NCBI GenBank assembly: GCA_022559985.1
Contig: JAFJTR010000045.1
Span: forward strand, 124,001-188,000
Source: Parastagonospora avenae f. sp. tritici 18332-5
Lineage: Eukaryota > Ascomycota > Dothideomycetes > Pleosporales > Phaeosphaeriaceae
DNA: 64,000 bases
Direction: 5' to 3'
The position numbers and the translations under genes are program-made. This document shows positions 1 to 11,542 of the stretch, piece by piece. The stretch's first letter is position 1, and each line of letters begins with the position of its first letter. The notes beneath the pieces are model-generated. The model saw only the letters and a program-made list of their open reading frames with translations. It was not told where the DNA came from and ran no database searches.

Positions 1-776
1 GGTTGATCCCAGCGAGGCCATTGAGATAGGCTCGCTCTTCCTCCAGCTGAAGCTGATTGCGCCTGTTGACCCGCGCAACTCCGAGAACAATTTCCAGGCT
101 GTCAAGCACGTAGTCTACTTCATTACCGACCATGGCGAACAGGTTGCTGGTTGGACCGCAGATATTGCCCCAACAGCTGGAGATGCCCTCCCCTCAAAGT
201 CTCGGGAAGGCCACGCTCGTGACTCCAACAGCAACCGTACAAACGTCATTATCCGCAACCCCTCTTGGCGTCTTCTTTACCGCGAGTTCTTGAAGGAAAC
301 CATGTGCGAGGAGAACCTGTCCTTCTACCTCGAAGTCCAAGAATTCGAGCGTCAATATAGGGCTGCCATTAGCGAAAAGGGCGAAAACAAGGTCGAGACG
401 ATTCGTGAGACGCTAGCTGCTGCTTATGGCTTGTACAATGCATTCCTGGCCCCTGGCTCGCCAAATGAACTCAACATCGACCACGCGTTGCGCACTCAGC
501 TGGCCACCCGAATGACGCGCGCTGTTGGCGACGACGCGGCTATGCTGCAAAGCCTGAACGAAGTTGCATCGCTCTTCGAGAAGGCTCAGACTTCCATCTT
601 CAAGCTCATGTCAAGTGTACGTTCATGTCATTCTTTACACTCAAGCCGTGCTAATTGTACACCAGGATTCCGTACCTAAATTCATCAAGCACCCCAGATA
701 TGCACCCCAATTGAAGGGTCTCGACCAAGCCGCTGCATCCGCATATGTTGCTCCTACCACCACAATCCGGTCATGA
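1..776 (+). CDS. flbA: FlbA-like regulator of G-protein signalling (3' part)
   Basis: This is the C-terminal part of an RGS protein; the 5' end lies outside the window and the reading frame is open from base 2. The visible protein holds most of an RGS domain: the segment RLLYREFLKETMCEENLSFY, then a long helix pair ending in SIFKLMSS, and the short tail DSVPKFIKHPRY. Order and wording fit the C-terminus of FlbA/Sst2, the DEP-DEP-RGS proteins that speed GTP hydrolysis on the G-alpha subunit and so favour conidiation over vegetative growth. The DEP repeats are not in the window. A 49-nt intron is inferred at 617-665 (donor GTACGT, branch GCTAAT, acceptor CAG), joining SS to DSVPKF; the stop is TGA at 774-776. 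The RGS family is clear; FlbA rather than another fungal RGS is inferred from the C-terminal position of the domain and the recalled tail. Confidence 0.8.
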
Positions 777-1887
777 ATACAATGACCCAGCGCTGCGCAT
801 CCTTGACCCTGGCCGACAACGACTCGAGTGATTGTCCAAACATTACCACCCATGACATTATGATTCAGCAAATGTCTCTCCGAATCTCCTCCACCACTTG
901 ACGACGATTTGCTTCAACAATTTCGGATGCGATTCCCGATACCGAACGAATGCATCATACCCCCGTTTTCAAACTTTCACCTCTCCCAACTGCATCATCC
1001 TAGAGATTGGCGTTTGTTTGTACCTGGCACAAAACATTAGCATCAGGGTGGAACTCTTGCTTTGGCTAATCTTTTCTCTCCGCTTTCTCCTTTCTCGCTT
1101 GAACTCTTCTGTCTGGATGCAAAGTGGGTCTGTCCTGGATAGCTTTATTCTTTCTACTTCATATTATTCGTTTTTTTTCTGTCCCGCGGGGCCCAGTGTA
1201 TCAGGATAACACAAGATGTTGGATTAGGATCGTTGACCGGCTTGAATACTTGCTTCTGAAAGGGTCGCGCGGCATGACACGGTAACCTGTCGGTGTAGGA
1301 GCGAGCGCCCACTGGGTTCATAATCACGGGAAAACAGCAACTTGTCACACGCTCGATCCCGGCACACAAAACACCGCCAATCCTCTTCTACATAGAGCAA
1401 ATCCACGCTATGAATACCATGCATACACACATACTCAACCCCATCGTCTCTGTCTCCCTTCGCATGCACGTTCAGTCCCACTCCACATCGCCCCTCGCCC
1501 ATCGCGATCCTACCCAAGCCACACGCTGCACCCCTAAACCCAATCGCCCCCGAAACACGTGCTTGCCAAAACTGCTCCAAACCTTAACTTTTTCCACTCC
1601 CACTCCCTATGCAGTGTATAAGTCTTCCGCGAACCTTGCGCTCTGAAACCAACAATCCTGCCTTCACTCGGCCCGACTGCGACAAGCTGTCACCGCGCGG
1701 TGGAGTTCAGGGTGGTTGAGGGAGCAGTTTTTTTTGTGTTTAGTGGTGGTGCGATGGGGGAGGGGGGGAGGTTACTCCGCGGCACACGGATTGGGGCGGA
1801 GGTGTGGGGTTAGGGATCGGCGGGACGGTGAGAAGGCCGGATTGGTACAGTACAGTAGTAGGGGTGGGATGGGAGTTGTGAGGCAAT

Positions 1888-1904
1888 GGGTGGGGTGGGA
1901 TGGG
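1888..1904 (+). other. G-quadruplex-capable G-tract cluster
   Basis: Four runs of three to four G separated by one or two bases (GGG T GGGG T GGG AT GGG) meet the usual G3+N1-7 rule. Further G runs lie just upstream (about 1755-1770 and 1860-1873). Folding is predicted from pattern only. Confidence 0.5.
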
Positions 1905-3347
1905 CGAGGCTGGTGGGTGTTTGGGTGTCGGGCTGGATGTGGTGTGAGGAGAGAGATGTGGTTGTGGCTGTGAGGCAGTGTGCTGCATCTATCGTATACA
2001 CCTACACATACGTCTTCCACCAGCACTCCCACTCCCTCTCTCACGCGCGTCTCGTCTCCATGCGCAAATAAGGTTCCTGTGCCGAACGTCGCGTGGGATC
2101 CCTCGTTGCCACTAGGAACAAACCTTCCATTTCGTCTCGGTGAACAGCGACGCGCTCAAATCCGCGGGTTTTCGGGGCGCCCGTTGTGCGATCTTGATGG
2201 CGAGATCGATGGGTGCCCGAGGGTTCATGCTGGAGTGGTTCGGCGCCGTTGCTGGGCCCGAGGAAGCGGACGTGCCAACAAAAGCGCGCGGTGACGGTCC
2301 GATGAGAGATCGTAAGAGAGTGAAACGGATGGGTGTTTTGGCGGCGAAGGATATGTGTTGGAGATAGAGTAGAATTAGCAGCCGTATGGAGATACACAGT
2401 GTTAAGTCCACGTCTTCCAAGCTGGTTTGGTTTGATGGGTGAGGTGAGGTCACTCTCGTCACTGTGCCAAGCGTGATCGACACTCACAGGCGGTAGGGTT
2501 TATGCTTGCGAGATCTACCCAAATGCAGTGCCGTGATCCCATTGTCCCATTCCGGCTTCACACCTGCTCTAGGCTAGGCCGCATGTCACTCGACATATTG
2601 ACATGACTCGGGATCACACTCTCGTCCGTAACGTGAAAAACAACGTACGTACCGTACACCGTATACATCACGGCAGGTAGGTAAAGCGAGATGCTGTTGG
2701 ATTAAGGTTGTGAAGAAGGCGGTTCGGAGCGAAAGGACTGCACGTTCGTGGTGCAGCACCTAGACAGGACATCCAGTGCCATGATCTGATAAAAAAGCTA
2801 CGGGCGTACACTCGGCACCGGGCAGCGCAGCAATTCGTGTCCGTGTCTAGAAATAGCGGCTTATGGGTACGCAAGGATCACGCGAGACGTGAATTGTGAT
2901 AGTGAGGATCTTGCCTTGACATAATTCATGGTGGCCTGGTTGGGCTATCAGATCAGACAACATTGAACCTTGGAAGTCTCATGTCCGGGGTTCCACAAAG
3001 CGCAGGTGGTGTTAGAAATACAGTGTGAGTTAACAGGCCCAGTGTGTTGGTTGGGCGATGTGGATGCTTCTTGGGCAAGCAAACTTTCAAAAAGTATTGT
3101 CTGGTTGGAAGTACGATAAATACGGTGAGTTGCGGAAATGGGTTTGTTTAGCAAGGTGTGGTGTATCATAGTTTGCCTCTCTTCGTATAATCTCGTCACG
3201 ATGACTACTGCTTCCTCTATAGCCTTTACGGAATGTTAATTGAAGAAGCTGGGTGATAGTGACATCGATTTATTCAGTCTAAAGTGGGACGGGAGGGCAC
3301 GTGAGCAGGCGTGTAGTTGCTGCGGGAAGTCGCGTAGGATATTGGCC

Positions 3348-3377
3348 CGAGCGCGTGTTTTGGGAGCGACGCGCTCG
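3348..3377. promoter_or_regulatory. Inverted repeat with ACGCG cores upstream of chk1
   Basis: Perfect 9-bp arms CGAGCGCGT (3348-3356) and ACGCGCTCG (3369-3377) separated by 12 bases, about 140-165 bp upstream of the chk1 start. Each arm carries an ACGCG core like the MluI cell-cycle box bound by MBF-type factors. The regulatory role is inference; the pairing is direct observation. Confidence 0.35.
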
Positions 3378-3514
3378 AGGTGACTCGGACGGTGACGTGA
3401 CTAGGCAGCAATTGTACCTATCACAATACGAATCTTAGAAATACTTCTGTCGCAAAGTGTTGTGCTATCGATCTTTACCCCGCAAGAGTGCGCTCAACTC
3501 GATCAACCGTAACA

Positions 3515-5296
3515 ATGGCACCCGCGCCACCTGGAGTAAGTTGTCGCGAGCGTTGCGTGCGCAAGAGTCGTCCGAAGACGAAATGATAATTATCTACGCT
3601 CGAAGAGCTTCGACTAACAAGTGTACAGAGTCAGGTCGCGCCCCTCCCCACGAATCTCCCCTTCCGTCTCGTCAGCAAAACCATCGGCCAAGGCGCATAC
3701 GCTTCCATCCGCAGAGCCGTCCCCGTAAACGCACACAAGCCAGTCATCGCTATCAAATTCATCAACAAAGAACATGCCTTTAAGACTGGCCGGCTCACAC
3801 CAAAGATGATCAAGATGGAGATCATACTGCATTCACACCTGAAGAAGCACCCGCATATCATACACTGCCTGGGCTCTGGTGAGGATACACTATGGACTTG
3901 GATAGCCATGGAACTCGCGGAGGGTGGGGATTTGTTTGACAAGATCGAGGCAGACGAGGGTGTTGGGGTCGACATTGCGCATTTCTACTTCTCACAATTA
4001 GTCAGCGCGGTTGGATACATGCACTCTATGGGTGTTGCGCATCGAGACATCAAGCCCGAGAATGTGCTGCTGAGTGCCGAGGGTGATCTGAAGTTGAGCG
4101 ACTTTGGACTTGCGGCGCTCTTCAAGAAGGACGGGCAATTGCGTGTCTGCAACACAGTGTGCGGATCACCACCATACATCGCCCCCGAGATCATCAGCGG
4201 ACGTAGAAGCAAGAGGGCAGATGTGCTGGACGTGGGATACATGCCGAACATCTGCGACATCTGGAGTTGCGGTGTGGTGCTCTTCGTGCTACTGGTCGGC
4301 AACACTCCCTGGGACGAGCCAACGATGCGCAGCGAGGAGTTCAAGGAGTATGTTGAGACTGGAGGACATACCACCGACGAGCTGTGGGAACAGCTTCCGG
4401 CAGACATAGTGTCGCTGCTACGAGGAATGCTGAAAATCGACCCAGCCGAGCGCTTCACTCTCGACGAAATCCGTACACATCCATGGTTCACGCGCAAGAA
4501 CCCATACCTTTCTTCATCCGGGCGAAGCACGAACCCAGTCGGCCTGGCCACGCAGATGTTATCGCAACTGCGTATTGACTTCACACGCGAGCCAGCACAG
4601 TCACAGCGCGGCTTCTCGCAGGACTCAGACGCCATGGAAATCGACTCTGATCCCCGACGATCAAGTGCCATCAACCTGCTTTCTTCTACACAGCCCGAGA
4701 CGCCAATAGCAGATACACCATTTGACTGGGAGCGCCCTGCTCGTATCGCCTCTCATGATGGTATCTCAGCCTCACAACCTGCAACTGATCGCCCACAACA
4801 ATCGTTCCACGGCCAGGCTCCAGTCATGTCCCAGCTACCGCCTTCGACACAAGACATGCTTTCGCAAGACCCGAGCATGACACAGTTCTCACAGAATCAG
4901 AACATTCCCATGACGCTTACGCAAGCTGCACGGAACTTTGCAGACGTTATGCCCTCGCATTCGCTCGCGCGTTTTATCTCGCCTCGTACTCTATCGCTAC
5001 TTATTCCGCTCCTCCTTGAAGCCCTACACAGACTCGGCGTACCGGCGCCGTCGTTCACAAAACACGACATAGCTCAGGCCGAAGAGAACGGTTGCGCGAG
5101 CATACGGGTGAAGATGGCGGACGGGCGACGACAGGGGCTCAACGGACATATACTTATTGAGAGGGCCATATATGAGAACATGGAGTACAACGAGGTTCGC
5201 TTCGTGAAGGCGAGTGGTGATCCGCTGGAGTGGCGGCGATTCTTCAAGAACGTCGTTGTCTGCCTGAAGGATGTAATTCTCCGGCCTGAGTATTAA
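3515..5296 (+). CDS. chk1: Checkpoint serine/threonine kinase Chk1
   Basis: Two exons are inferred, 3515-3535 and 3629-5296 (intron 3536-3628, GTAAGT...TACAG), giving 562 residues. The kinase domain starts near residue 20: glycine loop GQGAYAS (about 27-33), AIK lysine near 50, catalytic loop HRDIKPEN (D about 147), DFG (D about 165), and CGSPPYIAPE in the activation segment. The match to Chk1 rests on ELAEGGDLFDKIEADEGV and the overall order. The C-terminal third contains SQ-rich low-complexity sequence (several SQ dipeptides between about 265 and 420), the usual ATR-type phosphorylation context, followed by a KA1-like terminal domain containing RRFFKNVVV. Chk1 relays DNA-damage and replication stress from ATR/Mec1-type kinases to mitotic entry. 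An insertion of about 15 residues before DIWSCG in subdomain IX is somewhat unusual. The gene is convergent with the aldo-keto reductase, 156 bp apart. Confidence 0.88.
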
Positions 5297-5452
5297 GACT
5301 GAATGGGGGTAGATGATATCTAAACGTAGTCTTGCATAACCGGCGACACTTGATCTCTTAATGCAATATGATACCTTTAAACATTTGGTAAATCTTCTTA
5401 CAGACGTTTCAGAACACACGTAGTCTGTCTGTCCCGATCCGGGGCTTATACT

Positions 5453-6466
5453 CTACTCGTCCAGCGGTGGCGTGTCCGCATAGCACATCTTTAAGAAGCT
5501 CTCGGGGTATCTCTCACCACTAACCTCCGCCTCCTCGACCGCCTTCCTGATCTCCTTCTCCTCCTCCTTACTAAGCTTGACATCGAACGAGCCCAAGTTT
5601 TCCTTCAATCGCTCCAACTTGGTCGTGCCCGGGATGGGGAAGATATCCTGGCCCTGCGCCATCAACCACGCCAACGTCAACTGCGACGGCGTAACCTTCT
5701 TCTTCTCTGCGATCGCACTCAACTGATCCACCAACTTGAGGTTCTTCGGGAAATTCTCCTTGCTGAACCGCGGCGCGAACGCGCGGAAATCACCCTCTTC
5801 GAAGTCCTCGGGCCCCTTGAGCGCACCGGACAACATGCCGCGATTCAAAGGCGAATACGCAACGACTGCGACGCCCAGCTCGCGGCATGTCTTGAGCAGG
5901 TCGATCTGCTTGCTCTCAATCTCCAGCGCGAACGGCGAGTACTCGACCTGAACCGCGGAAATCGGATGAATCTTATGCGCGCGCCTCAGCGTCTCGGACG
6001 ACACTTCGCTCAAACCCAAATAATTGATCTTGCCCTCATCCTTCAACTCCTTCATCGCCTGAACCGTCTTCTCAATCGGCGTCTTCTGATCCACGCGATG
6101 GCAATAGTACAAATCAATCGTCTCCAGCCCCAATCGCTTCAGACTTTTCGCGCACGCTACTTTCACGTACTCGGGCGAGCTGTCGATGACATGGCCCTCC
6201 TTGACGGCGAACTTGGTCGCTAGGAAGATGTCGGCCCGCTTGGATGCGTTGGCCGCGAACCATTTTCCAAGCAGGTCCTCGTTGTCGCCGTACATGTCGG
6301 ACGAGTCCCAGAACAGCTCGCCGAGCGCGTGCGCCTGGTCGAGCAGCGCGAGGCGCTCGCTGTCGGGCTTCGCGGCGCCATAGAAGACGGATAGGCCCAT
6401 GAGGCCGAAGCCTAGGCGGGTTACCTGGGGGCCGTTGGAGCCGAGGGGGGCTTTGGGGAGGGTCAT
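5453..6466 (-). CDS. Aldo-keto reductase
   Basis: Intronless frame of 337 residues, a normal length for the aldo-keto reductase superfamily. The barrel starts with RLGFGLMGLS. The catalytic tetrad is visible as D54 and Y59 in WDSSDMYG, K85 in LATKF and H123 in YYCHRVD. The later segment PIPGTTKLERLKENL forms the NADPH-binding loop. The sequence resembles the AKR13/YakC-type fungal oxidoreductases that reduce aldehydes and ketones with NADPH in the cytosol; the substrate cannot be told. No targeting signal is seen. It is encoded convergently to chk1, and the ATG at 6466 is the natural start because the alignment with the barrel begins about ten residues in. Confidence 0.9.
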   Translation of the reverse strand: MTLPKAPLGSNGPQVTRLGFGLMGLSVFYGAAKPDSERLALLDQAHALGELFWDSSDMYGDNEDLLGKWFAANASKRADIFLATKFAVKEGHVIDSSPEYVKVACAKSLKRLGLETIDLYYCHRVDQKTPIEKTVQAMKELKDEGKINYLGLSEVSSETLRRAHKIHPISAVQVEYSPFALEIESKQIDLLKTCRELGVAVVAYSPLNRGMLSGALKGPEDFEEGDFRAFAPRFSKENFPKNLKLVDQLSAIAEKKKVTPSQLTLAWLMAQGQDIFPIPGTTKLERLKENLGSFDVKLSKEEEKEIRKAVEEAEVSGERYPESFLKMCYADTPPLDE

Positions 6467-7105
6467 TGTGAAAAGGGCGTGGGATGTTTTGATCTCGATG
6501 GAGGTTGATGTTTGGTCGAAGGAGCCCGGCGGTGGTGAGCTTTATAGCATCGATATATGTGCTCTACGTATGCTCTGCGACATGGCGTTATCCCCGTAAA
6601 CCCCGCAGTGGAAGGCATAGTGAGCATATAGTGTCGATGACGGTGCCCCGCCCGCTCGAATGCAGCGGCCGAACGCGGAGACAAGACGGACGACCGTGGA
6701 AGGTTTCTCAGACGGGGGGTTACACTGCATAGTTGCGGGGAATCTGTATCGTAGTAGATACCGGTGTCGTCTTCAATTGGAAGAACGTCAAGAGACGACG
6801 GACATTTAGATTGATGATGCTGACAGCACGTGATTACACTAAGCGTTTTGCTCCTTCTAGCAACCTTGGACATCAAAACAACTTTGATACGCCGGAAACG
6901 ATGTAAGGAACATAACACCACTGTTAAATATCGCAATGCAGACCGTGTAGAATCGAAAGTCTAATCCATTCGATGTCTTGCAATTGCTAAAATGGGGGGG
7001 TATCATATATAGATCCAAAGAAGCCAAAACAATTAGCAATGTATACATCCCAATATGCACCAATGCGCTATGCAAAAAAACCACGTCGAGATCAAAAATG
7101 CAATG
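6467..7105. other. Intergenic, AKR promoter and S41 peptidase 3' side
   Basis: About 640 bp. Short open frames on the minus strand have no motif. It should hold the promoter of the aldo-keto reductase (read leftwards) and the 3' UTR of the peptidase gene. I see nothing else. Confidence 0.5.
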
Positions 7106-9435
7106 TTACATCATGACCGCAGCCATCAAGGCAGCCACAAACGCAACAAGCGCACCACTCATCCTCACATTCGCACCAGCGCCATTCTGACCCAGCCCAC
7201 CACTATTGCTCGCTGGGGCATCTGGCTGATCATTCGCCGTCAGCCCTGCAGCGCCAAACGGCTTGAACCCTCCGCTTATGGAGCTATTGTGTTTCGTCGA
7301 GCCGGGTACGCAATTCGTGTCGTTGACGAATGCATCCCAGGCCTGCTTCCACGCGAGGTCGGGGTCCGAGTAGGTCTTGGGCGTGTAGAAGATCTTGCAG
7401 TCTGCTGCCTCGTAGATGAATTGTAATGGCGTAGCGCTCGAATCGCCCTTGCGGATCTGGTCCTGTGATTGTATTCGGGATTGACTGTCGCCAGCGCGTG
7501 TGGCGATGCGTGGGACGTTGGCGAGTGCGGAGAGAGTAGCGTCGTCGCTTTTGACGCTGGAGATGCCAATTTCGGATGAGAGGTTGAGGAGGTCGCTTGC
7601 GTATTGGGGGAAGGTGAACATTGGGACGACTTCTCCGCCTTTGGAGCCGGTGACGGTTTGGATGGGCTTGTTTTCTGGGAGGCCGCCGACGGTGACAGCG
7701 CGGACTCCGGCGATGTTCTTAAGTTCTTCGTGGAATGAGGCGCAGCTTGAGCCGCAGAGTGCGTCGGTGAACATGACTACGTTCTTAGCATCGAAGATAG
7801 ATGGTCGCGTGCCGTTGACGAAGTTGAAGCCTGTAGGAACGATGGAGATGCGGTCTGCGCTGGAGTACTGTATAATGTTAGTGACAGTCACGAGTGTGAG
7901 TGCGGATCTTGACAACTTACATTGTAGCGCATAGTGACCGTTAGCTCGTCAGAGTTCAGTTGGACCGGACCATTGAACTCGTCCCAGCTTTCAAAATTTG
8001 TCCCATCTGCCCTTCTGAAATGCCAGTACGCCCAGAACCGGAAAACGTTTGTGTTCTCGATAGTCTCCCTCATAAGCGACCTGTAGCTGCGCGCTATGGA
8101 ATTGTCACCGCGGATCTCGTTGACAGCCTCGCCAATTTTCAGCCATGCGCCATGCGCCCTGTAACGTTGACCAGAAAATGGCTCCAATTGAGGGAAGAGC
8201 TGCATGAAAGCGTCCAGCAGAAGGTTCGTGTTTCCTCCTCCATTCTCTCTCAAGTCAATGATGAGCTTCGTCTTGCTTTGGCTTTGGCACTTAGCCAGAA
8301 ACTCCTTAATTGTGGCCTGAAAATCGATGTTGAAATTTGTTTCACCGCTAGCGCTCGGGTTGCTGAAAGAAATGATCTTGAGCACGGCAACGTCCTGGTA
8401 TCCTTGGCCGTTGAGGAAGTATCCGGCCACAACACCACTGCTTGCCTCAGCAACAGCTTCAGGATAAGTGGCGGTGGGTACGACTTGGCGCTTGTTGCGA
8501 GTGTGATAGTTGCCGTGAGGAATTATGGGTACAGGACCGCGAATGCTGGGCGAGACGGCACCAACATCCTTCTCTTTCGTGTCCGCATCGGCTGTAAAAG
8601 TGGTTGCGCCGGATATAGCTCCAGTGCAAAACTTCTCGAAAAAGCTCTTTCCATCTTTGACACCTGTGAAGCTATATTGCGACGTGGCGACATTGGGAAT
8701 GGATGCTATCGAACCATTTGACCATTTGATCTCCGTGACATTGCCGTCATACTTGTCTTGAGAGGAAAATGCACCCTGGTTGTTGGTATCGCCCTTGGAG
8801 AACATGTTGTTCATCCGGCCATCCGAGTCGATATACTGAGAGAAGAACGTTGACTTCAAGAAGTCGTATGGATTTTGCCCGTTGATTTGCTGAATTTCGG
8901 ACACAATTTTGAGCCCTGCAGCCAACTCCTGAATGTCGTCATGAACATACAATTTGGGTAGCGCTTTGCCGTCCGATGAAATAGATGCGACATTCAAGGG
9001 CCTTGAAAATTGGAAGACCTGAAGGATGTCGGGATCGTAGTTGAAATGGAAGTTTCCTGTGCGGACGGTGATGTTTTGTATAGCGAGTTGGACGGCGTAT
9101 TCGCTCTTAAACGAGCTCAGACTATTCTTGATGTTGTCCAGCTCTTGTATAATATCCAATGGACCATATTCCCAGTCCTCTCCGGGATTCTTGAACCACA
9201 CTAATTCGGACTGAAATTGCCAGACAGTCTTCAACTCTTCTATGAGCTTTTGATTCCCTGATGTGTCGACCGGGACTGAGTCTAAGCAGTCAAATGCTGC
9301 CTGTGCAGGAATGCCAGGATCTCTCGCTGACGATTGTGTGATCCGAGACGCAACAAGTGCGCATGGTTGCTGTGTTGACTGTGTTTGCGCGGCAGCAAGC
9401 GCAGCCGAGGCGAGGAACAGAGCGGCCTTGAACAT
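7106..9435 (-). CDS. Secreted S41-family serine peptidase (CPAF-like), GPI-type C-terminus
   Basis: Two exons, 9435-7921 and 7867-7106, with a 53-nt intron (GTAAG...ACAG), encode 758 residues. The N-terminus MFKAALFLASAALAAAQ is a clear signal peptide. The central part carries the S41 tail-specific-protease core: KLIIDLRENGGGNTNLLLDA, then MFTDALCGSSCASF, whose serine is the expected nucleophile. The C-terminus NVRMSGALVAFVAALMAAVM is a hydrophobic tail preceded by small residues and a Ser/Asn/Gly-rich stretch, as in GPI-anchored proteins. The likely product is a cell-surface or secreted endopeptidase; many filamentous ascomycetes carry homologues of unknown substrate. The ATG at 9435 is supported by the signal peptide directly following. 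Confidence 0.87.
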
Positions 9436-11542
9436 CGTGAATTAGACCCTGAGCACAAGCTAGAAATAAGTACGTAACACCGCTTCCTGCAGGTACGCCA
9501 ATGCAAGAAACCAATAAAAACGAAGAAGCGAATCAATTGGAACCAATTAACAACAATGAGAGAAGAAATCGAATGGTAGGCGACGTGTATGTCGCGAAGC
9601 CCAAAACCTTGGGGTTGAACTCCCGTCGCCGCAACGAACGACGCTCCCTAATATAACAATAGTCGAAAGGATCAATGGCAATGGCCTTGCCTATGCTAGG
9701 CCTAGCTTCAGGCCCTGCTGTGCCGTAACAGGCGTCCAAGGAGCGGGATCACTGGGCCTGTCCGCTAAACAAGCTCCATTAGGCGTGAGGCTGAAGCGTC
9801 GCACCCTCCAATGATAAAGCCGAAACGTAACCATCGATCCTGTGCAAGCGGAGCCCTTTGAGCGTCTTTTGCAGCGCACAGCCCCCCATCCTCGTAAACG
9901 GCACCGGTTGTGACGGCAAACAGGAAAGTGGACGCTGTCGCCTGTCCTGTGGATTTTGTTGCCGAGTAGCGAGATCATGTGGATCGGCAGACATGATGCT
10001 GTGCCAACCGGTGGGCAGACCTGCCGATTCTTGGCTCTTGGCCGGCTCAGGGTGAGCGAGACCGACCGATTGAAATCGTGTCGTTCATGTGTGCATAAGT
10101 TCGGGGCCCGGGTCCGGTGTTTAACGAAGTTAAAGGGTCCTGCATCGCGTCGGAACAACATTGTTGCTGTCCGTCTGTCAGAACCACAGATCTCAACATC
10201 AGATTTGTGCAAATGTGTACGCCACCAAGCCAAGTCACCGAGCCACCAAGTCTGCTTCGTGAAGCCAAGCTTTTGGCAGTGCCCTTCTCCTCATCGCGGC
10301 GTCGCGCTACTTCAACAATACGGACCCCAGATCTTCTGTCTAACCTTCCATGTTGACCGAGCCCTGCAGCGCATAAGGCACTTGTTTCACCGGTCGCCTG
10401 TCCAGTCTCAAGATCGCCGTTCGGCCAATGAGATATGCTGGGGAACCACGCGCCTGAAAACCCACGGTTTGATCAACTCCGTGCAGCAGCACCGTACCAG
10501 CACATACGGTGCATGCGGCGAAGGCCTCTGCTGACACTGCACCGCCTCGATGTCTTCTTGTATCTTGCTTAAGCATTTTCGTCAGCTGCTTAAGTGTATG
10601 CGCATGCGCGTGTGCGGCAGAGTCGTACTCGACGGTGTACGTTCGCCGACTCGATGGTATCACACTGCACCCGGAGGCGCCGGGCTTGATACAGACAACG
10701 CACTTCATGTACAGAGACGGCAAAGTCGTGAGGTTGAGGTGCACTGCCTTCGTTCCTTTTGAAGCACCGTCTCCAAAGCCGGACTCCAGGCTGCAGTGTC
10801 TCCATCGTCAAACGTGACCAGCCTCTACCTCGCACCTAAATCCACAGCAGCTTTGGAATGTTTGTGAAGCCTTCGTTTCTCCCAGGACGCCTTGGACGCC
10901 TTGCGCGCCTTTTCACTTTGTAAAGATCAAGATGACTCTTGCATTTTGATTCTGCGTGTCACGATTAGTGCTCTTGCTCTTTATTGTACTATGCCTACTG
11001 AAGAGTACGACAAATGCGCGGTCTTCAATCTTTCTCTGTGGGTATGCTGCCAAGACGAGGATGTTCAGCCGAAATATCACATTCGCCGTGATGTCTGCTA
11101 GACAGTAGCCTTTGGAAGTTACTGATATCCAAAACATTTGGCGGATCGTGTGCCGTCATGCTTGCGCCGAGGTGGTGAATGACCTCTCTTCGCACGGGTG
11201 AAGTACAAGGGGCCGCTTACTCAACAATCCACAATGACCGCGCGCATTGCGGCGATCAAGACTGTTCAAAGGGCGATAATATGCCACATAATACCTGGAG
11301 CATGAACCATTCGCAAACTCGACTACTGCTGACGAGGTGCATTTCGAAGTCCTCGTCTTTTTCTACATCTGTCGGAGGCGCGTCGCAACCCGTTCTGCTG
11401 CGAGAGACGATATGCTGGTGAAGACTTCTTCCCAGAGAACCATTGCCACACTGGTATCAACGTCGGTGGCTGCCGGCTGAACGGTCAAGCTGTGCTGTGA
11501 ACACATGAGCTGCGTGCGACTCTGAATCCTCCTGCAGCTAAC
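9436..11542. other. Intergenic region of 2.1 kb, no supported gene
   Basis: Contains several 60-190-codon frames on both strands (for example 9691-10233 minus and 9956-10534 plus), but they overlap each other, are rich in Arg, Cys and His and show no recognisable domain or clean splice pattern. It should contain the divergent promoters of the S41 peptidase and the CFEM receptor. I see no tRNA, mobile element or direct repeat. Confidence 0.5.

Larger units (their letters stand above)
777..3514. other. Long intergenic region, flbA-like to chk1
   Basis: About 2.7 kb with no convincing gene. Short open frames on both strands between 1.1 and 2.5 kb look compositionally random and have no recognisable motif. 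The stretch 1740-1990 is strongly G-rich on the + strand. Homopolymer T runs lie near 1165 and 1730. The last 200 bases before chk1 are GC-rich with CG-containing palindromes and probably serve as its promoter. Confidence 0.6.

Noticed and set aside
3985..4674. 229-codon minus-strand frame
   Set aside because: Lies antisense within the chk1 kinase exon and mirrors its codon pattern.
9691..10233. 180-codon frame on the minus strand
   Set aside because: Random composition rich in Arg, Cys and His, overlapped by frames on the other strand, and no family feature.
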